This document shows, in pieces, positions 10,206 to 22,029 of a stretch of 64,000 bases of DNA. Source of the DNA: Molossus alvarezi (lineage: Eukaryota > Chordata > Mammalia > Chiroptera > Molossidae); assembly GCA_037176705.1 (NCBI GenBank), contig CM073886.1:3968001-4032000 (forward strand), written 5' to 3'. Numbering within the stretch: the first letter of the stretch is position 1; every line of letters starts with the position of its first letter. The notes beneath the pieces were generated by a model. That model worked only from the letters and a program-made list of their open reading frames with translations. It did no database searches and was not told where the DNA came from. Made by a program: the position numbers and the translations under genes.

Positions 10206-13200
10206 ATGGCAATGAATAAGTACATATCAATTATCACCTTAAATGTGAATAGTTTGAATGCTCCGATAAAATAACACTGAGTAGCTTACTGAATAAGAAA
10301 GCATGACTCACATATATGTTGTTTACAAGAGACCCACCTCACAACAAACGACTCACATAGGTTGAAAGTGAAGGGACGGAAAAAAATCAGTCATGCAAAC
10401 GGAAAGGGGAAAAAAGCTGGGGTAGCAATACTTATATCTGATCAAGTAGATTTCAAAATGAAGGCCACTACATGATATCGAAAGGATCTATCCTACAGGA
10501 AGATATAACCTTGGTAAATATATATGCACCCAATATAGGAAGACCAACATATATTAAAAATCTTCTGGAGGCCTTCAAAAGGGAAATTGACAGCAATACA
10601 ATCATAGAAGGGGACTTCAACACCAGGCTGACATCACTGGATAAATCTAGACAAAAAATACACAAGGAAACACAGACACCAATTGAAGTGCTAGATCAAA
10701 AGGATTTAACAAATATCTACAAAGAATTACACCCAAAACTTAAGAATTCACATTCTTCTCAAGGGCACATGGGACATTCTCAAACATAGACCTCATGTTA
10801 CGGCACAAACTAAGTCTCTACAGGTTCAAGAAGATTGAAAGTATATCAAACATCTTCTCAGATCACAATGGCATGCAACTAGAAATCAATTGCATCAAGA
10901 ACATGCAAAGACATTTGAAAACATGGAGACTAAATAGCATGTTATTAAACAACAAATGGGTCACCAAAGAGATCAAGGAAGAAATTAAAAACTTCCTGGA
11001 AACCAATGAAAATTAACACACAACAACACAAGACCTATGGTATACAGCGAAAGCAGTTCTGAGAAGGAAGTTTATAGCACTACAGGACTACATTAAGAAG
11101 CAAGAAAAAAATCTCTGGTAGATTATTTAACCTCACAACTTAAAGAACTAGAAAGCTAACAAAAAGAAAACCTCAGATCAAGTATAAAGAAGAAAGTAGT
11201 AAAGATCAGAGCAGAAATAAATGACATGGAGAGAAAAAAAACAATTCAAAGATCAATGAAACAAAGAGCTGGTTCTTTGAAAAGATAAACATTGATGGAC
11301 ATATACCTAGACTCACCAAGAAACAGAGAGAACCCACAACCACAAAATCAGAAATGTAAGAGGAGAAATAATAACTGACACAACAAAAATATGAAAGATT
11401 GTTAACAAATATTATGAACAACTATACGGAAAAAAATTCGACAATCTAAATGAAATGGACAAATGTCTAGAAACACATAGGATCCCAAAACTGAATTGGG
11501 AAGAGATAGAAAACTTGAACAGACCAATAACAACAGAAGAAATTGAAGATGTAATCAAGACTCTCCCAGCAAACAAAAGCCTGGGCTTGAACAGCTTCAC
11601 GGGGGAATTTTACCGAACATTGAAAGAAGAACTAATACCTATTCTCCTCAAATTATTTCATACAATTTAAGGAGAAGGAAGAGTTCCAAACTTGTTATAT
11701 GAGGCCAGCATAATTATAACTCCAAAACCAGAAAAAGACACTACAAAGAAAGAAAATTACAGACCATTATCCCTGGTGAACATAGATGCCAACATCCTGA
11801 ACAAAATACTAGCAAATTGAATCCAGCAATTCATCAAAAACATTGTTCACCATGATTAAGTGGGATTCATCCCAGGGATACAAGGCTGGTACAATATTCA
11901 CAAATCAATAAATGTGATACACCACATAAAATGAAAGATGAAAGTCATATGATCATATCAGTAGACGCTGAAAAAGCATTTAACAAAATCCAGCACACAT
12001 TTCTGATAAAAATCTCAGCAATCTGGGAATTGAGGGATCATATCTCAACATAATAAAGGCCATATATGATAAACGTACAGGCAACATCATACTCAATGGG
12101 TAAAAACTGAAAGCATTTTCCTTAGGAACAGGAACAAGAGAAGGATGACCACTTTCACCACTCTTATTTAGCATAGTACTGAAAGTCTTAACCAAAGCAA
12201 TCAGACAGGAAGAAAAAATAAAACGGATCCAAATTGTAAAGGAGGAAGTGAAACTGTCATTAATCACAGATGACATGATACTATAAGTAGAAAACCTCAA
12301 AGACTCCATCAAAAATTTACTAGACTTAATGAATGAATTGGGCAAAGTAGCATTATACAAAATTAACATTAAGAAATCGACGGTATTTTATACACCAGTG
12401 ATGAACTCACAGAAACAGAAACTAAAAAAAAAAAAAAAACAGTCCCATGTACCTTCGCAGCAAAAAATTAAGATACCTAGGAATAAACTTAACCAAAGAA
12501 ATAAAGCACCTATATGCAGAAAATTATAGGTCATTGAAAAAAGAAATAGAGGAAGATATAAAAAAGTGGAAGCACATATTTTGTTCATGGATTGGAAAAA
12601 TTAACATCATTAAAATGTCCATACTACCCAAAGCAATCTATAGAGTCAATGCAATCTTCATCAAAATACCAATGACATACTTCACAGAAATAGAACAAGT
12701 ACTTCAAAAGTTCTTATGGAACCAAAAAAGATCTTGAATAGCCACAGCACTCTAGAAAAAGAAGAACAAAGTTGGAGGGATCATATTACCAGTTTTCAGG
12801 TTATACTACAAAGCTACTGTAATCAAAACAGCCTGGTACTGGCACATGAACAGGCAGACAGATCAATGGAACAGAATAGAGAATCCAGAAATGGACCCAA
12901 GACAATATGCTCAAATAATATTTGACAAAAGTGGAAAGAGCATACAGTGGAGTGGAGACAGTATCTTTAATAAATGGTGTTGGGAAAATTGGACAGATAC
13001 ATGCAAAAAAATAAAACTAGACCATCAACTTACACCATACACAAGAATAAACCCTAAAATAGATAAAAGACTTAAATGTAACTCATGAATACATAAAAAT
13101 CCCAGAAGAAAATGTAGGCAACAAAATTTCAGACATTATATGTGGCAGAATTTTCACTGATACATCACCTAAGGCAACAGGAATAAAGGAGAAAATGAAC

Positions 13201-13998
13201 ACATGGGACTACATCAAACTCAAAAGCTTTAGCACAACAAAAGATATAATCATCAAAATGGAAAGACCACCCACCATATGGGAGAGCATAATTGTCAATG
13301 ATATATCAAATAAGGGGTTAATTTCCAATATATAGAGAGTGGTCATACAACTGAACAAAAGGAAGCCAAAAAACCTAGTTAAAAAATGGGCAGAGGAACT
13401 AAATAGACACCTCTCCAAATAGGACATACAAATGGCTAAGAGACATATGAATAAATGCTCAACATCACTAATCATTAGAGAGATGCAAATTAAAACAACA
13501 ATGAGGTATCACCTCAAACCTGTCAGAATGGCCACCATCAACAAATCATCAAACAAGTGTTGGAGAGGGTGTGGAGAAAAGAGGACTCTGGTACACTGCT
13601 GGTGGGAATGCACTCTGGTACTGCCACTATGGAATACATTATGGTGTTTCCTGAAAAAGTTAAAAATTGAACTGCCACTTGACCCAGAGATCTCACTTCT
13701 TGAAATATACCCTAAGAAGCCTGAAGCACTAATCAGAAAGAATATATGTACCCTCATGTTTGTAGCAGCACTATTTACTATAGCTAAGATCTGGAAACAG
13801 CCCAAATGTCCATCAGTGGACGAATGGATAAAAAATCTGTGGTATATATACACAATGGAGTACTATGCAGCTGTAAGAAAGAAAGATCTTTTATCCTTTG
13901 AGACGACATGGAGGGACCTGGAAAGTATTATCCTAAGTGAAACAAGTCCAACAGAGAAAGACAAGTATCATATGATTTCACTTATTTGTGGAATATAA
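10206..13998 (+). pseudogene. L1 ORF2 remnant (element 2): endonuclease, RT, Cys-rich end
   Basis: It begins MAMNKYISIITLNVN. The endonuclease is seen in 'NIYAPNIGRPTYIKNLLEAF' and 'GDFNTRLTSLDKS'. The reverse transcriptase follows, with 'TLPANKSLGLNSFTGEFYR' at 11560 and a degenerate 'ITDDMIL' in place of the F/YADD box near 12270. The end contains a Cys-rich motif '[18 protein letters not shown]' and '[17 protein letters not shown]'. The last 188 codons (13432-13998) are open; upstream there are many frameshifts and stops, including at 11670 and 12285. Confidence 0.9.
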
Positions 13999-14256
13999 TG
14001 AACATAACAGTCTGAGGAATGGGGTAGTCCCAGAAATGTGGAAGTGGGGTACAGACTGACAATCCCCAGAAGGGGGGTGGGTGGGGAGAGATAAACAACA
14101 GAACTTATATACATGTATGCATGAACAATGGACATGGACAACAAAGCTGTGGACAGGGTGGGGAGGGAAAGGGAGGGAGGGATCATTGGGGAAAATAGGA
14201 GAAACATTTGTAACAAAACTAATTATTTAAATTTTTTTTTAAAAAAATGAGGGCCT

Positions 14257-15815
14257 AAATAGACAAAGAAGATCACTACTTAATATTAAAAGGATCAATC
14301 TAACAAGAAGATATATGCCTGGTAAACATATATGCACCAAATATAGGAGCACCAAAATATTTTTAAAAAAACTTGGGGACGTCAAGGGAGAAGTCAATAC
14401 CAATACAATCATTGTGGGTGACTTTAACACCCCACCGACACCACTGGATAGATCTTCTAGACAAAAAATTGGCAAGGAAACAGAGTTCTTAAATGACAAA
14501 CTAGATCAGTTGGATTTAATTGATATTTACAGAACATTTTACCCCAAAGCTGCAGAATATACATTCTTCTCTAGTGCACATGGACATTCTCGAAGATAGA
14601 CCACATTTTAGAACACAAAGTAAGTCTCTACAAATTCAAGAAAATTGAAATTATATCAAGCATATTTTCAGATCACAGTGGCCTGAAACTAAAAATGAAT
14701 TACAATGGAAACACTCAAAAGCATCAAACACATGAAGGCTAATTAGTATGTTATTAACAAACAAATGGGTTACCACTGAGATCAAGATAGAAATTCAAAA
14801 CTTCCTGGAAAGTAATGAAAATGAACACACAATACAAAATTTATGGGACGCAACAAAAACAGTCCTCAGAGAGAAGTTAATAGCAATAAAGGCCTACCTC
14901 AGTGAAGAGGAAAACTTTATAGGAAACTATCTAACATAGCAATGTAGAAATTTAGAAACAGAATGAAAAACTGAGTTAGTAGAAGGAAAGAAATAATAAA
15001 AATTAGAGCAGAAATAAACTACATAGAGGCTTAAAAAAAATACAGAAGATTAATGAAACTAAGAGCTGGTTCTTTGAAAATATAAACAAGATTGATCAAC
15101 CTTTAGCCAGGCTCATGAAGAAACGAAGAGAGAGAACCCAAATTAATAAAATCAGAAACAAAAGAGATGAAGTAACAACTGACACCACAGAAATTCAAAA
15201 GATTGTAAAAAACATTATGAATCATAATATGTCAAAAAATTTGACAACGTAGGCAATATGAACAAATTCTTAGAACCACACACTATTCCAAAATTCATCT
15301 TGAAGAGTCAGAAAACCTAAACAGACTAATGAAAATTAAGGAAATAGAAGAAGTAATTAATAAAATCCCAGCCAATAAAACACCTGGTCTGCACAGTTAC
15401 ACAAGGGAATTTTATCGAACATTCAAAGAAGAACTATCACCTATTCTCTTCACAAAATTCCAAAAAATTCACAAGGAAAGAAGATTTCCAAGCTTTTTAT
15501 AAGGCCAGCACAATCCTAATCCCAAAACCAGATAAAGATACTACAAAGAAAGAAAATTACATGCCAATATCTTTGAAGAACATAGATGGCAAACTCTTTA
15601 ACTAAATATTTGCAAATCGAATTCAGCAATTTATTTTTTAAAATTATACACCATAACTAAGTGGGATTTATTCAAGGGATGCAAGGCTACAATATTTATG
15701 AATCAATAAATGTGATACACCACATACACAAAGTGAAAGATAAAAATCATGTGATCATATCAATAGATGCTGAAAAAGCATTCAACAAAGTCCAGCATCC
15801 ATTTTTAATAAAAAA
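14257..15815 (+). mobile_element. L1 element 1, part c: ORF2 endonuclease and RT
   Basis: ORF2 of element 1 continues after the nested L1: endonuclease 'TIIVGDFNTPPTPLDRSSRQ' (14400 on), then RT sequence ending '[20 protein letters not shown]' at 15815. Numerous stops are present. It ends abruptly where the 5' region of L1 element 3 begins. The remainder of ORF2 is not found further right, so it was lost. Confidence 0.88.
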
Positions 15816-16760
15816 GGCAGGTTGCAGGACATGCATGGAGGCAGCAGAATTGTTTTCTGTATCAGATGACGAATGAGAGACAAAGAAAGGATCCCAGGAT
15901 GTGGCCAAGATTTTAGCCTCACCAATCGAAGCTACATTTCCTCAGAAGTATTCCAAAATGGCAACAGAGAGAACGGAAGCTACACAGACCATCTCCCAGA
16001 ACCAAACTTGAATTACAACTATGACACAGACAAATCGACGGGAAAAAGCAACAAAAAAGCAGCTTGCAAGGACCATATAAGCAGGGACACTGACTTGATC
16101 CTGGTAGGATTACAAAGGCGTGAGACAGGGGCTGGGAGCACAGACAGCAGCAGCCTTAGCTGGGAGCAGTGCCCTAAGGTTAAACTCCCAAGAAGCTTCA
16201 CAGTGCAAAGCCAGGACAGAGGCCAAAAAAGCCACAGCCACTCACCTCGGGCTCCAGCAGAGGGAAGGCAGATGGGACTGGAACTGTTTGGGGACACTCG
16301 GGATTTGGAGGGAACTCAGAGCTTTTGCTGACTTGCTGCCACAAAATACAGTGGCCATCTTGCTCCTTCCCAGGGCTCTGGGGAGAGGCAGCACCCCTCC
16401 CTCAGAGATTCAACCCCACCCTGTGGGCCATTGAAATGCTAATTGAGGCTCATTAACAATCAGCATCTGCCCCACCATCCAGAAATCCCCTTATGCTGAG
16501 CACCTGAGGGAGATTTTCAATCAACTGACAACCCAAAACTCTTCAAGTAACCTCGACTGCTAGCCTCCAGGCAAAAAGCTAGAGGATAACAGTACATTTC
16601 TGGGCTAGCAAATTTAACAAGGAAAGCAAGACTTGACAGTGGTGTTTAACGTGGGTCCTCCCTCACTCATCTAAATCCAAAAGAGGGAGCCACAAACAAC
16701 AGAACACCAACACCCACTGGGAAAACTTGACATGCTCCAAAGCCCACAGTGATAGCCAAA

Positions 16761-17644
16761 ATGGTGAAACAAAGAAACAGAAGCCAAATGAAAGAACAAG
16801 AGATCTCAACCAAAGATGAGATAAATATGGAGCAGTTAGGCAAGTTAACGGAACTAGAATTCAGAGCCATGATCTTGAGGGAGCTCAACAGCATGAGTAA
16901 GGACATAGAGATGCTAAAAATAAACCAATTGGAAATTAAAAACCACCAAGAAGAGATAAAAAATGACATATCAGAAATGAAAAAAACACATTGGAAGGTC
17001 TAAAAAGCAGAGTAGAGGAAGCTGAAGACCGGATCAGTGAATTAGAAGACAGGGTAAAAAAAATCAACCAATCAGAAAACCAAAAGGAAAAAACGATTAA
17101 AAAACAGGAAGACAGCTTAAGAGAACTGTGGGACAACTGGAAACGGAATAATATTCGCATCATAGGAGTCCCCAAAGAAGAAGAAAAAGAGCAAGGGTTA
17201 GAGAATATATTCAAAGAAATCGTGACAGAAAGCTTCCCTAATTTGGTAAAGAAAGAAGTCATTCAAGTTCAAGAAGCACAGAGAGCCCCAAGTAAGAAGA
17301 ACCCAAACAGGCCCACACCAAGACACACAGTAATTAAAATACCAAAAATGAAAAACAAAGACAGAATCCTAAAAGCAGCAAGAGATAAGCAACGGGTTAC
17401 CTACAAAGGAAACCCCATAAGGCTCTCAGCTGACTTCTCACAAGAAACACTACAGGCCAAAAGGGAATGGCATGAAGTAATCAAGGTCACGAAACAAAAG
17501 GATCTGAATCCAAGACTACTCTATGCAGCAAGGCCATCATTCAAAATAGAAGGTCAAATAAAGAGCTTCCCAGACAAAAAAACGCTAAGGGAATACATTA
17601 GCACCAAACCAGCACTGCAAGAAATATTAAAAGGACTACTGTAA
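16761..17644 (+). pseudogene. L1 ORF1 (element 3), one frameshift
   Basis: The first 80 codons (MVKQRNRSQMKEQEISTKDE..) run into a frame change near 16985, in the A-run 'gaaaaaaaca'. The second frame is then open for 217 codons from 16991: coiled coil (SRVEEAEDRISELEDRV), RRM ('NNIRIIGVPKEEE'), C-terminal domain ('LSADFSQETLQAKREWHEV', 'LNPRLLYAARPSFKIEG'). It is the best preserved ORF1 in the window and a single indel from continuity. It is a retrotransposon RNA chaperone, not a host gene. Confidence 0.9.
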
Positions 17645-17689
17645 TTAGTAGAAGAAATAGGAAGAAAAATATAACCACACTAAACAAAA

Positions 17690-20600
17690 ATGTCAATAAA
17701 CAAGTACATATCAATAATCACCTTAAATGTAAATGGACTGAATGCTCCCATAAAAAGACACAGAGCAGATGATTGGATAAGAAATCATGACTCATCTATA
17801 TGTTGTTTACAAGAGACCCACCTCACAACAAAAGACTCACATAGGTTGAAAGTGAAGTGGTGGAAATAAATTTTCCAAGCAAATGGAAAGCAAAAAAAAA
17901 AAGCTGAGGTAGCAATACTCCTATCTGAAAAATAGATTTCAAAATGAAGACAATAACTAGAGGCAAATAAGGCCACTACATAATATTGAAAGGATCTAGC
18001 CAACAGGAAGATATAACCTTGATAAACATATATGCACCCAATATAGGAGCACCAAAATATATTAAAAATCTTCGGGAGGACTTCCAAGGAGAAATCGACA
18101 GCAATATTATCATAGCAGGGGACTTCAACACCACGTTAACAGCACTGGATAGATCCTCTAGACAAAAAATTAGCAGGGAAACAGAGACTCTAAATGAAGC
18201 ACTAGACAAAATGGATTTAATTGAAATCTACAGAGAATTACACCCCAAAACTACAGAATTCACATTCTTCTCAAGTGCACATGGGACATTCTCAAAGAGA
18301 CCACATGATAGGACACAAACTAAATCTCTGCAAGTTCATGAAGATTGAAATCATATTAAGCATCTTCTCAGATCATAATGGCATGAAACTAGAAGTTAAT
18401 TGCAACAAGGACATGCAAAGACATTTGAACACATGGAGGCTAAATAGCATGTTATTAAACAATGAATGGGTTACCGAGGAAATCAAGGAAGAAATAACTT
18501 CCTGGAAACCAATGAAAATGAACACACAACAACACAAAATCTATGGGATGCAGCGAAAGCAGTTTTGAGAGGGAAGTTCATAGCACTACAGGCCTACCTC
18601 AAGAACCAAGAAAAATTTCTAATTGACTGATTAACCTCACAACTTAAAAATTAGAAAGCAAACAAAAAGGAAACCCCAGAGCAAGTAGAAGGAAGGAAAT
18701 AGTAAAGATTTGAGCAGAAATAAATGAGATAGAGACCAAAAAAAAAAAAAAAAAAAAAACAATTCAAAGGATCAATGATACAAAGAGCTGGTTTTCTGAA
18801 AAGATAAACAAGATTGATGGAACCTTAGCTAGACTCACCAAAAAACAAAGAGAGAGAACCCAAATACACAAAATCAGAAATGAAATAGGAGAAGTAACAA
18901 CCGACACCACAGAAATACAAAAGATTGTTAACAGCTACTATGAACAACTATATGGCAACAAATTCGACAATCTAAGCGAAATGGATAAATTTCTAGAAAC
19001 ACACAGTCTCCCAAAACTAGATTGGGAAGAGATAGAAAACTTGAACTTACTAATAACAATTAAAGAAATTGAAGAGGTAATCAAGACTCTCCCAGCAAAC
19101 AAAAGCCCAGGCCCAGATGGCTTCATGGGGGAGTTTTACTGAACATTAAAAAAAGAACTAACACCCATTCTCCTCAAACTATTTCAAAAATTCAAGAAGA
19201 AGGAAGCCTTCCAAACTCGTTCTATGAGGCCAGCATAATTCTAATTCCAAAACAAGAAAATGACACAAGAAAGAAAGAAAACTACAGGCCAATATTCCTG
19301 ATGAACATAGACACAAAAATCCTGAACAAAATACTAGCAAATCGGATCCAGCAATACACCAAAATAATTATTCACCATGACCAAGTGGGATTCATTCTAG
19401 GGACGCAAGGCTGGTACAGTATTCACAAATCAATAAATGTGATACACCACATAAACAAAATGAAGAATAAAAACCACATGATCATATCAATAGATGCTGA
19501 ATAAGTATTTGACGAAATCCAGCATCCATTTCTGATAAAAACGCTCAGCAATGTGGGAATAGAGGGATCATATCTGGACATAATAAAGGCCATATATGAA
19601 AGACCTACAGCCAACATCATACTCAATGGACAGAAACTAAAAACATTTCCATTAAAAACAGGAACAAGATAGGGATGTCCACTTTCGCCACTCTTATTTA
19701 GCATAATACTGGAAGTCTTAGCCACAGCAATCAAATATGAGCGGAAAAAAGGGGGGATCCAAATTGGAAGGGAAGTATTGAGACAGTCATTATTCACAGA
19801 TGACATGATATTGTACATAGAAAATCCTAGACTCCTTCAAAAAAACTACTATATGTAATAAATGAATTTGGCAGAGTAGTAGGATATAAAGTCAACATCC
19901 AGGAACACTGGCATTTTTATGCACCAAAATGAACACAGAAAGAGAAATAAAAAAACAGTTCAATTTACCATTGCTACAAAATAACTAAGATACCGAGGAA
20001 TAAACCTAACCAAAGAAGTAAAGGACTTGTTCTGATAAAACTACAGGAGATTGATAAAAGAAATAGATGAAGATATAAAAAAGTGGAAGCATATATCTTT
20101 TTTATGGATTGGAAGAATTAACATCATTAAAATGTTCATTCTACCCAACCAATCCATAGAGTCATTGCAATTCCCATTAAAATACCAACAACATATTTCA
20201 CAGAATTAGAACAAACACTTCAAAAGTGTTTGAAAAGTATGGAACCAAAAAAGATCCTGAATAAACACAGCAATCTTGAAAAAGAAGGACAAAGTAGAAG
20301 GGATCACAATACTGGATATCAGGTTATACTGCAAAACCATTGTAATCAAAGCAGCTGAGTACTGGCACAAGATCAGGCCTATAGATCAATGGAACAGAAC
20401 AGAGAACCCAGAAATTGACCCAAGAAATTATGCTCAATTAATATTTGACAAAGGTGGCAAGAGCATACAATGGAGTAAAGACAACATCTTTAATAAATGG
20501 TGATGGGAAAATTGGACAACTACATGCAAAAAAATGAAACTAGACCACCAACTTACATTGTATACAAGAATAAACTTAAAATGGATAAAAAACTTAAATG

Positions 20601-21425
20601 TGACTCATGAATCCAAAAAAATCCTAGAAGAAAATGTAGGCAACAACATTTCAGACATCACATGCAGTAGAATTTTCACTGATACAATGCCTAAGGCAAG
20701 GTAAACAGAGCAAAAAATGAACACATGGAACTACATCAAACTAAAAGGCTTATGCACAGCAAAAGAAACAGGCATCAACATGGAAAAAGAACCCATTATA
20801 TGGGAGAGCATAATTGCCAATGATACATCAGGTAAGGGATTGATTTCCAAAATATATAGAGTACTCCTACAACTTAACAAAAGGAAGACAAAGAATCCAA
20901 TTTAAAAATGGGCAGAGGACCTAAATAGACACCTCTCCAAACAGGACATACAAATGGCCAAGAGACATATGAAAAAATGCTCAATGTCACTCATCATCAG
21001 AGAGATGCATATTAAAACAACTGTGAGGTATTACTTTACATCTATCAGATTGGCTGTCATCAACAAATCATCAAACAACAAGTGTTGGTGAGGGTGTGGA
21101 GAAAAGGGACCTCTAGTACACTGCTGGTGGGAAAGGTGACTGGTGTAGCCACTATGGAAAACAATATGGTATTATCTCAAAAAGTTCAAAATTGAACTTC
21201 CATTTAACTTAGTGATCCCACTTTTAGGAATATACCCTAAGAACTCTGAAACACCATTCAGAAAAAATATATGTACCCCTATGTTCATACCAGCACTGTT
21301 TACAATAGCTAAGATCTGGAAACAGCCCAAGTGTCCATCAGTAGACAAATAGATAAAAAAGCTTTGGTACATGTACACAATGGAATACTATGCAGCTGTA
21401 AGAAAGAGAGATCTCTTATCCTTTA
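17690..21425 (+). pseudogene. L1 ORF2 (element 3), many lesions
   Basis: It starts MSINKYISIITLNVNGLN. The endonuclease motifs 'QETHL' and 'GDFNTTLTALDRSSRQK' are present. RT is seen in '[20 protein letters not shown]', 'IISIDAE' (then a stop) and the box '[12 protein letters not shown]' near 19793. It ends with Cys-rich and terminal domain remnants. There are stops at least at 17867, 19502, 19670 and 20500. Confidence 0.9.
18739..18759 (+). repeat. Poly-A run inside L1 ORF2
   Basis: A run of about 21 A within the ORF2 of L1 element 3, where related copies have shorter A-runs. It is an expansion by slippage that breaks the frame. Confidence 0.9.
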
Positions 21426-21700
21426 CAAGAAAACTTTTGCTAACTTATAGGATCACATACTTATGGACCCAACCACATCCAAATCTCAGTAGTTATCTGC
21501 TTTTTCAACTTTTTTTTTTCTTTTGAATATCATGCTTTAGATCGTAAGTATGTGTTGGAAACTTCATCAAGAGCTTTTTATTCTACACATAATTTCAAAA
21601 TCTCTGAAAACACTAAATATATCCAACTTATGTTAATATTGATGGTGTATATTTATAATGTCTTAATCCAAGTTACACAAATAAATAAAATTTAAGGGGG
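21426..21700. other. Intron 3 single-copy gap
   Basis: AT-rich sequence between the truncated L1 and a SINE. No recognised element. Confidence 0.5.
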
Positions 21701-21859
21701 GGGCTTGCCGGTTTTGCTCAGTGGTTAGAGCATCGGTCTGTGGTCCAGAGAGATCCGGGTTCAGTTCCCACTGAAAGCACGTACCTTGGTTGCAGTTTGT
21801 CCCAGGCCCTGGTTGGGTCATGCAGGAGGCAGCCACTTGATGTGTCCCATTTATGTTGA

Positions 21860-21899
<40 letters not shown>

Positions 21900-21952
21900 C
21901 CCTCTCTATCTGAACCCAAAATGGAAAATGGTCCTTGGGTGAGGATAAAAAA
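21701..21952 (+). repeat. VES SINE, 3'-hairpin subfamily
   Basis: The head is 'gggcttgccggttttgctcagtggttagagc', with a B box 'gggttcagttccc'. There is a (CT)n tract at about 21862-21898 and an end 'tccttgggtgaggataaaaaaaa'. The terminal stem is TCCTT/GAGGA (one G-T wobble). Flanks 'tttaaggggg' and 'attaagagggg' are a probable imperfect TSD. Confidence 0.88.
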
Positions 21953-22029
21953 AAATTAAGAGGGGAAAAGAAGGACTTTTCCATAACACATGTACGAACC
22001 AATCTTTGTTTATATTACTGTAAATATTT

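Larger units (their letters stand above)
7489..14247 (+). mobile_element. L1 element 2: full-length L1 nested in L1 element 1
   Basis: This element is 6.76 kb: 5'UTR from 'tgggggaagatggtggcc', ORF1, ORF2, 3'UTR and an A/T-rich tail. The TSD tgagggcct is at 7480-7488 and 14248-14256. The host ORF2 reading resumes directly after the right copy, which confirms the nesting. Both ORFs are disabled by stops and frameshifts, so it is a full-length but dead copy. The orientation matches the host gene. Confidence 0.93.
15816..21425 (+). mobile_element. L1 element 3: 5'UTR, ORF1, nearly complete ORF2, no 3'UTR
   Basis: The 5'UTR opens with a sequence unlike that of elements 1 and 2 ('ggcaggttgcaggacatgcatg'), then becomes similar to element 2 from about 15965 on. 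ORF1 is at 16761-17644 and ORF2 at 17690-21425. Homology stops at 21425, in the codons after 'YYAAVRKRDLLSF', without 3'UTR or A-tail. This points to a deletion that also removed the rest of L1 element 1. Confidence 0.88.

Noticed and set aside
13432..13998. 188-codon open frame as host gene
   Set aside because: C-terminal end of L1 ORF2, in line with upstream RT and followed by L1 3'UTR.
16991..17644. 217-codon open frame as host gene
   Set aside because: Clear L1 ORF1p (coiled coil, RRM, C-terminal domain) in its normal place before ORF2.
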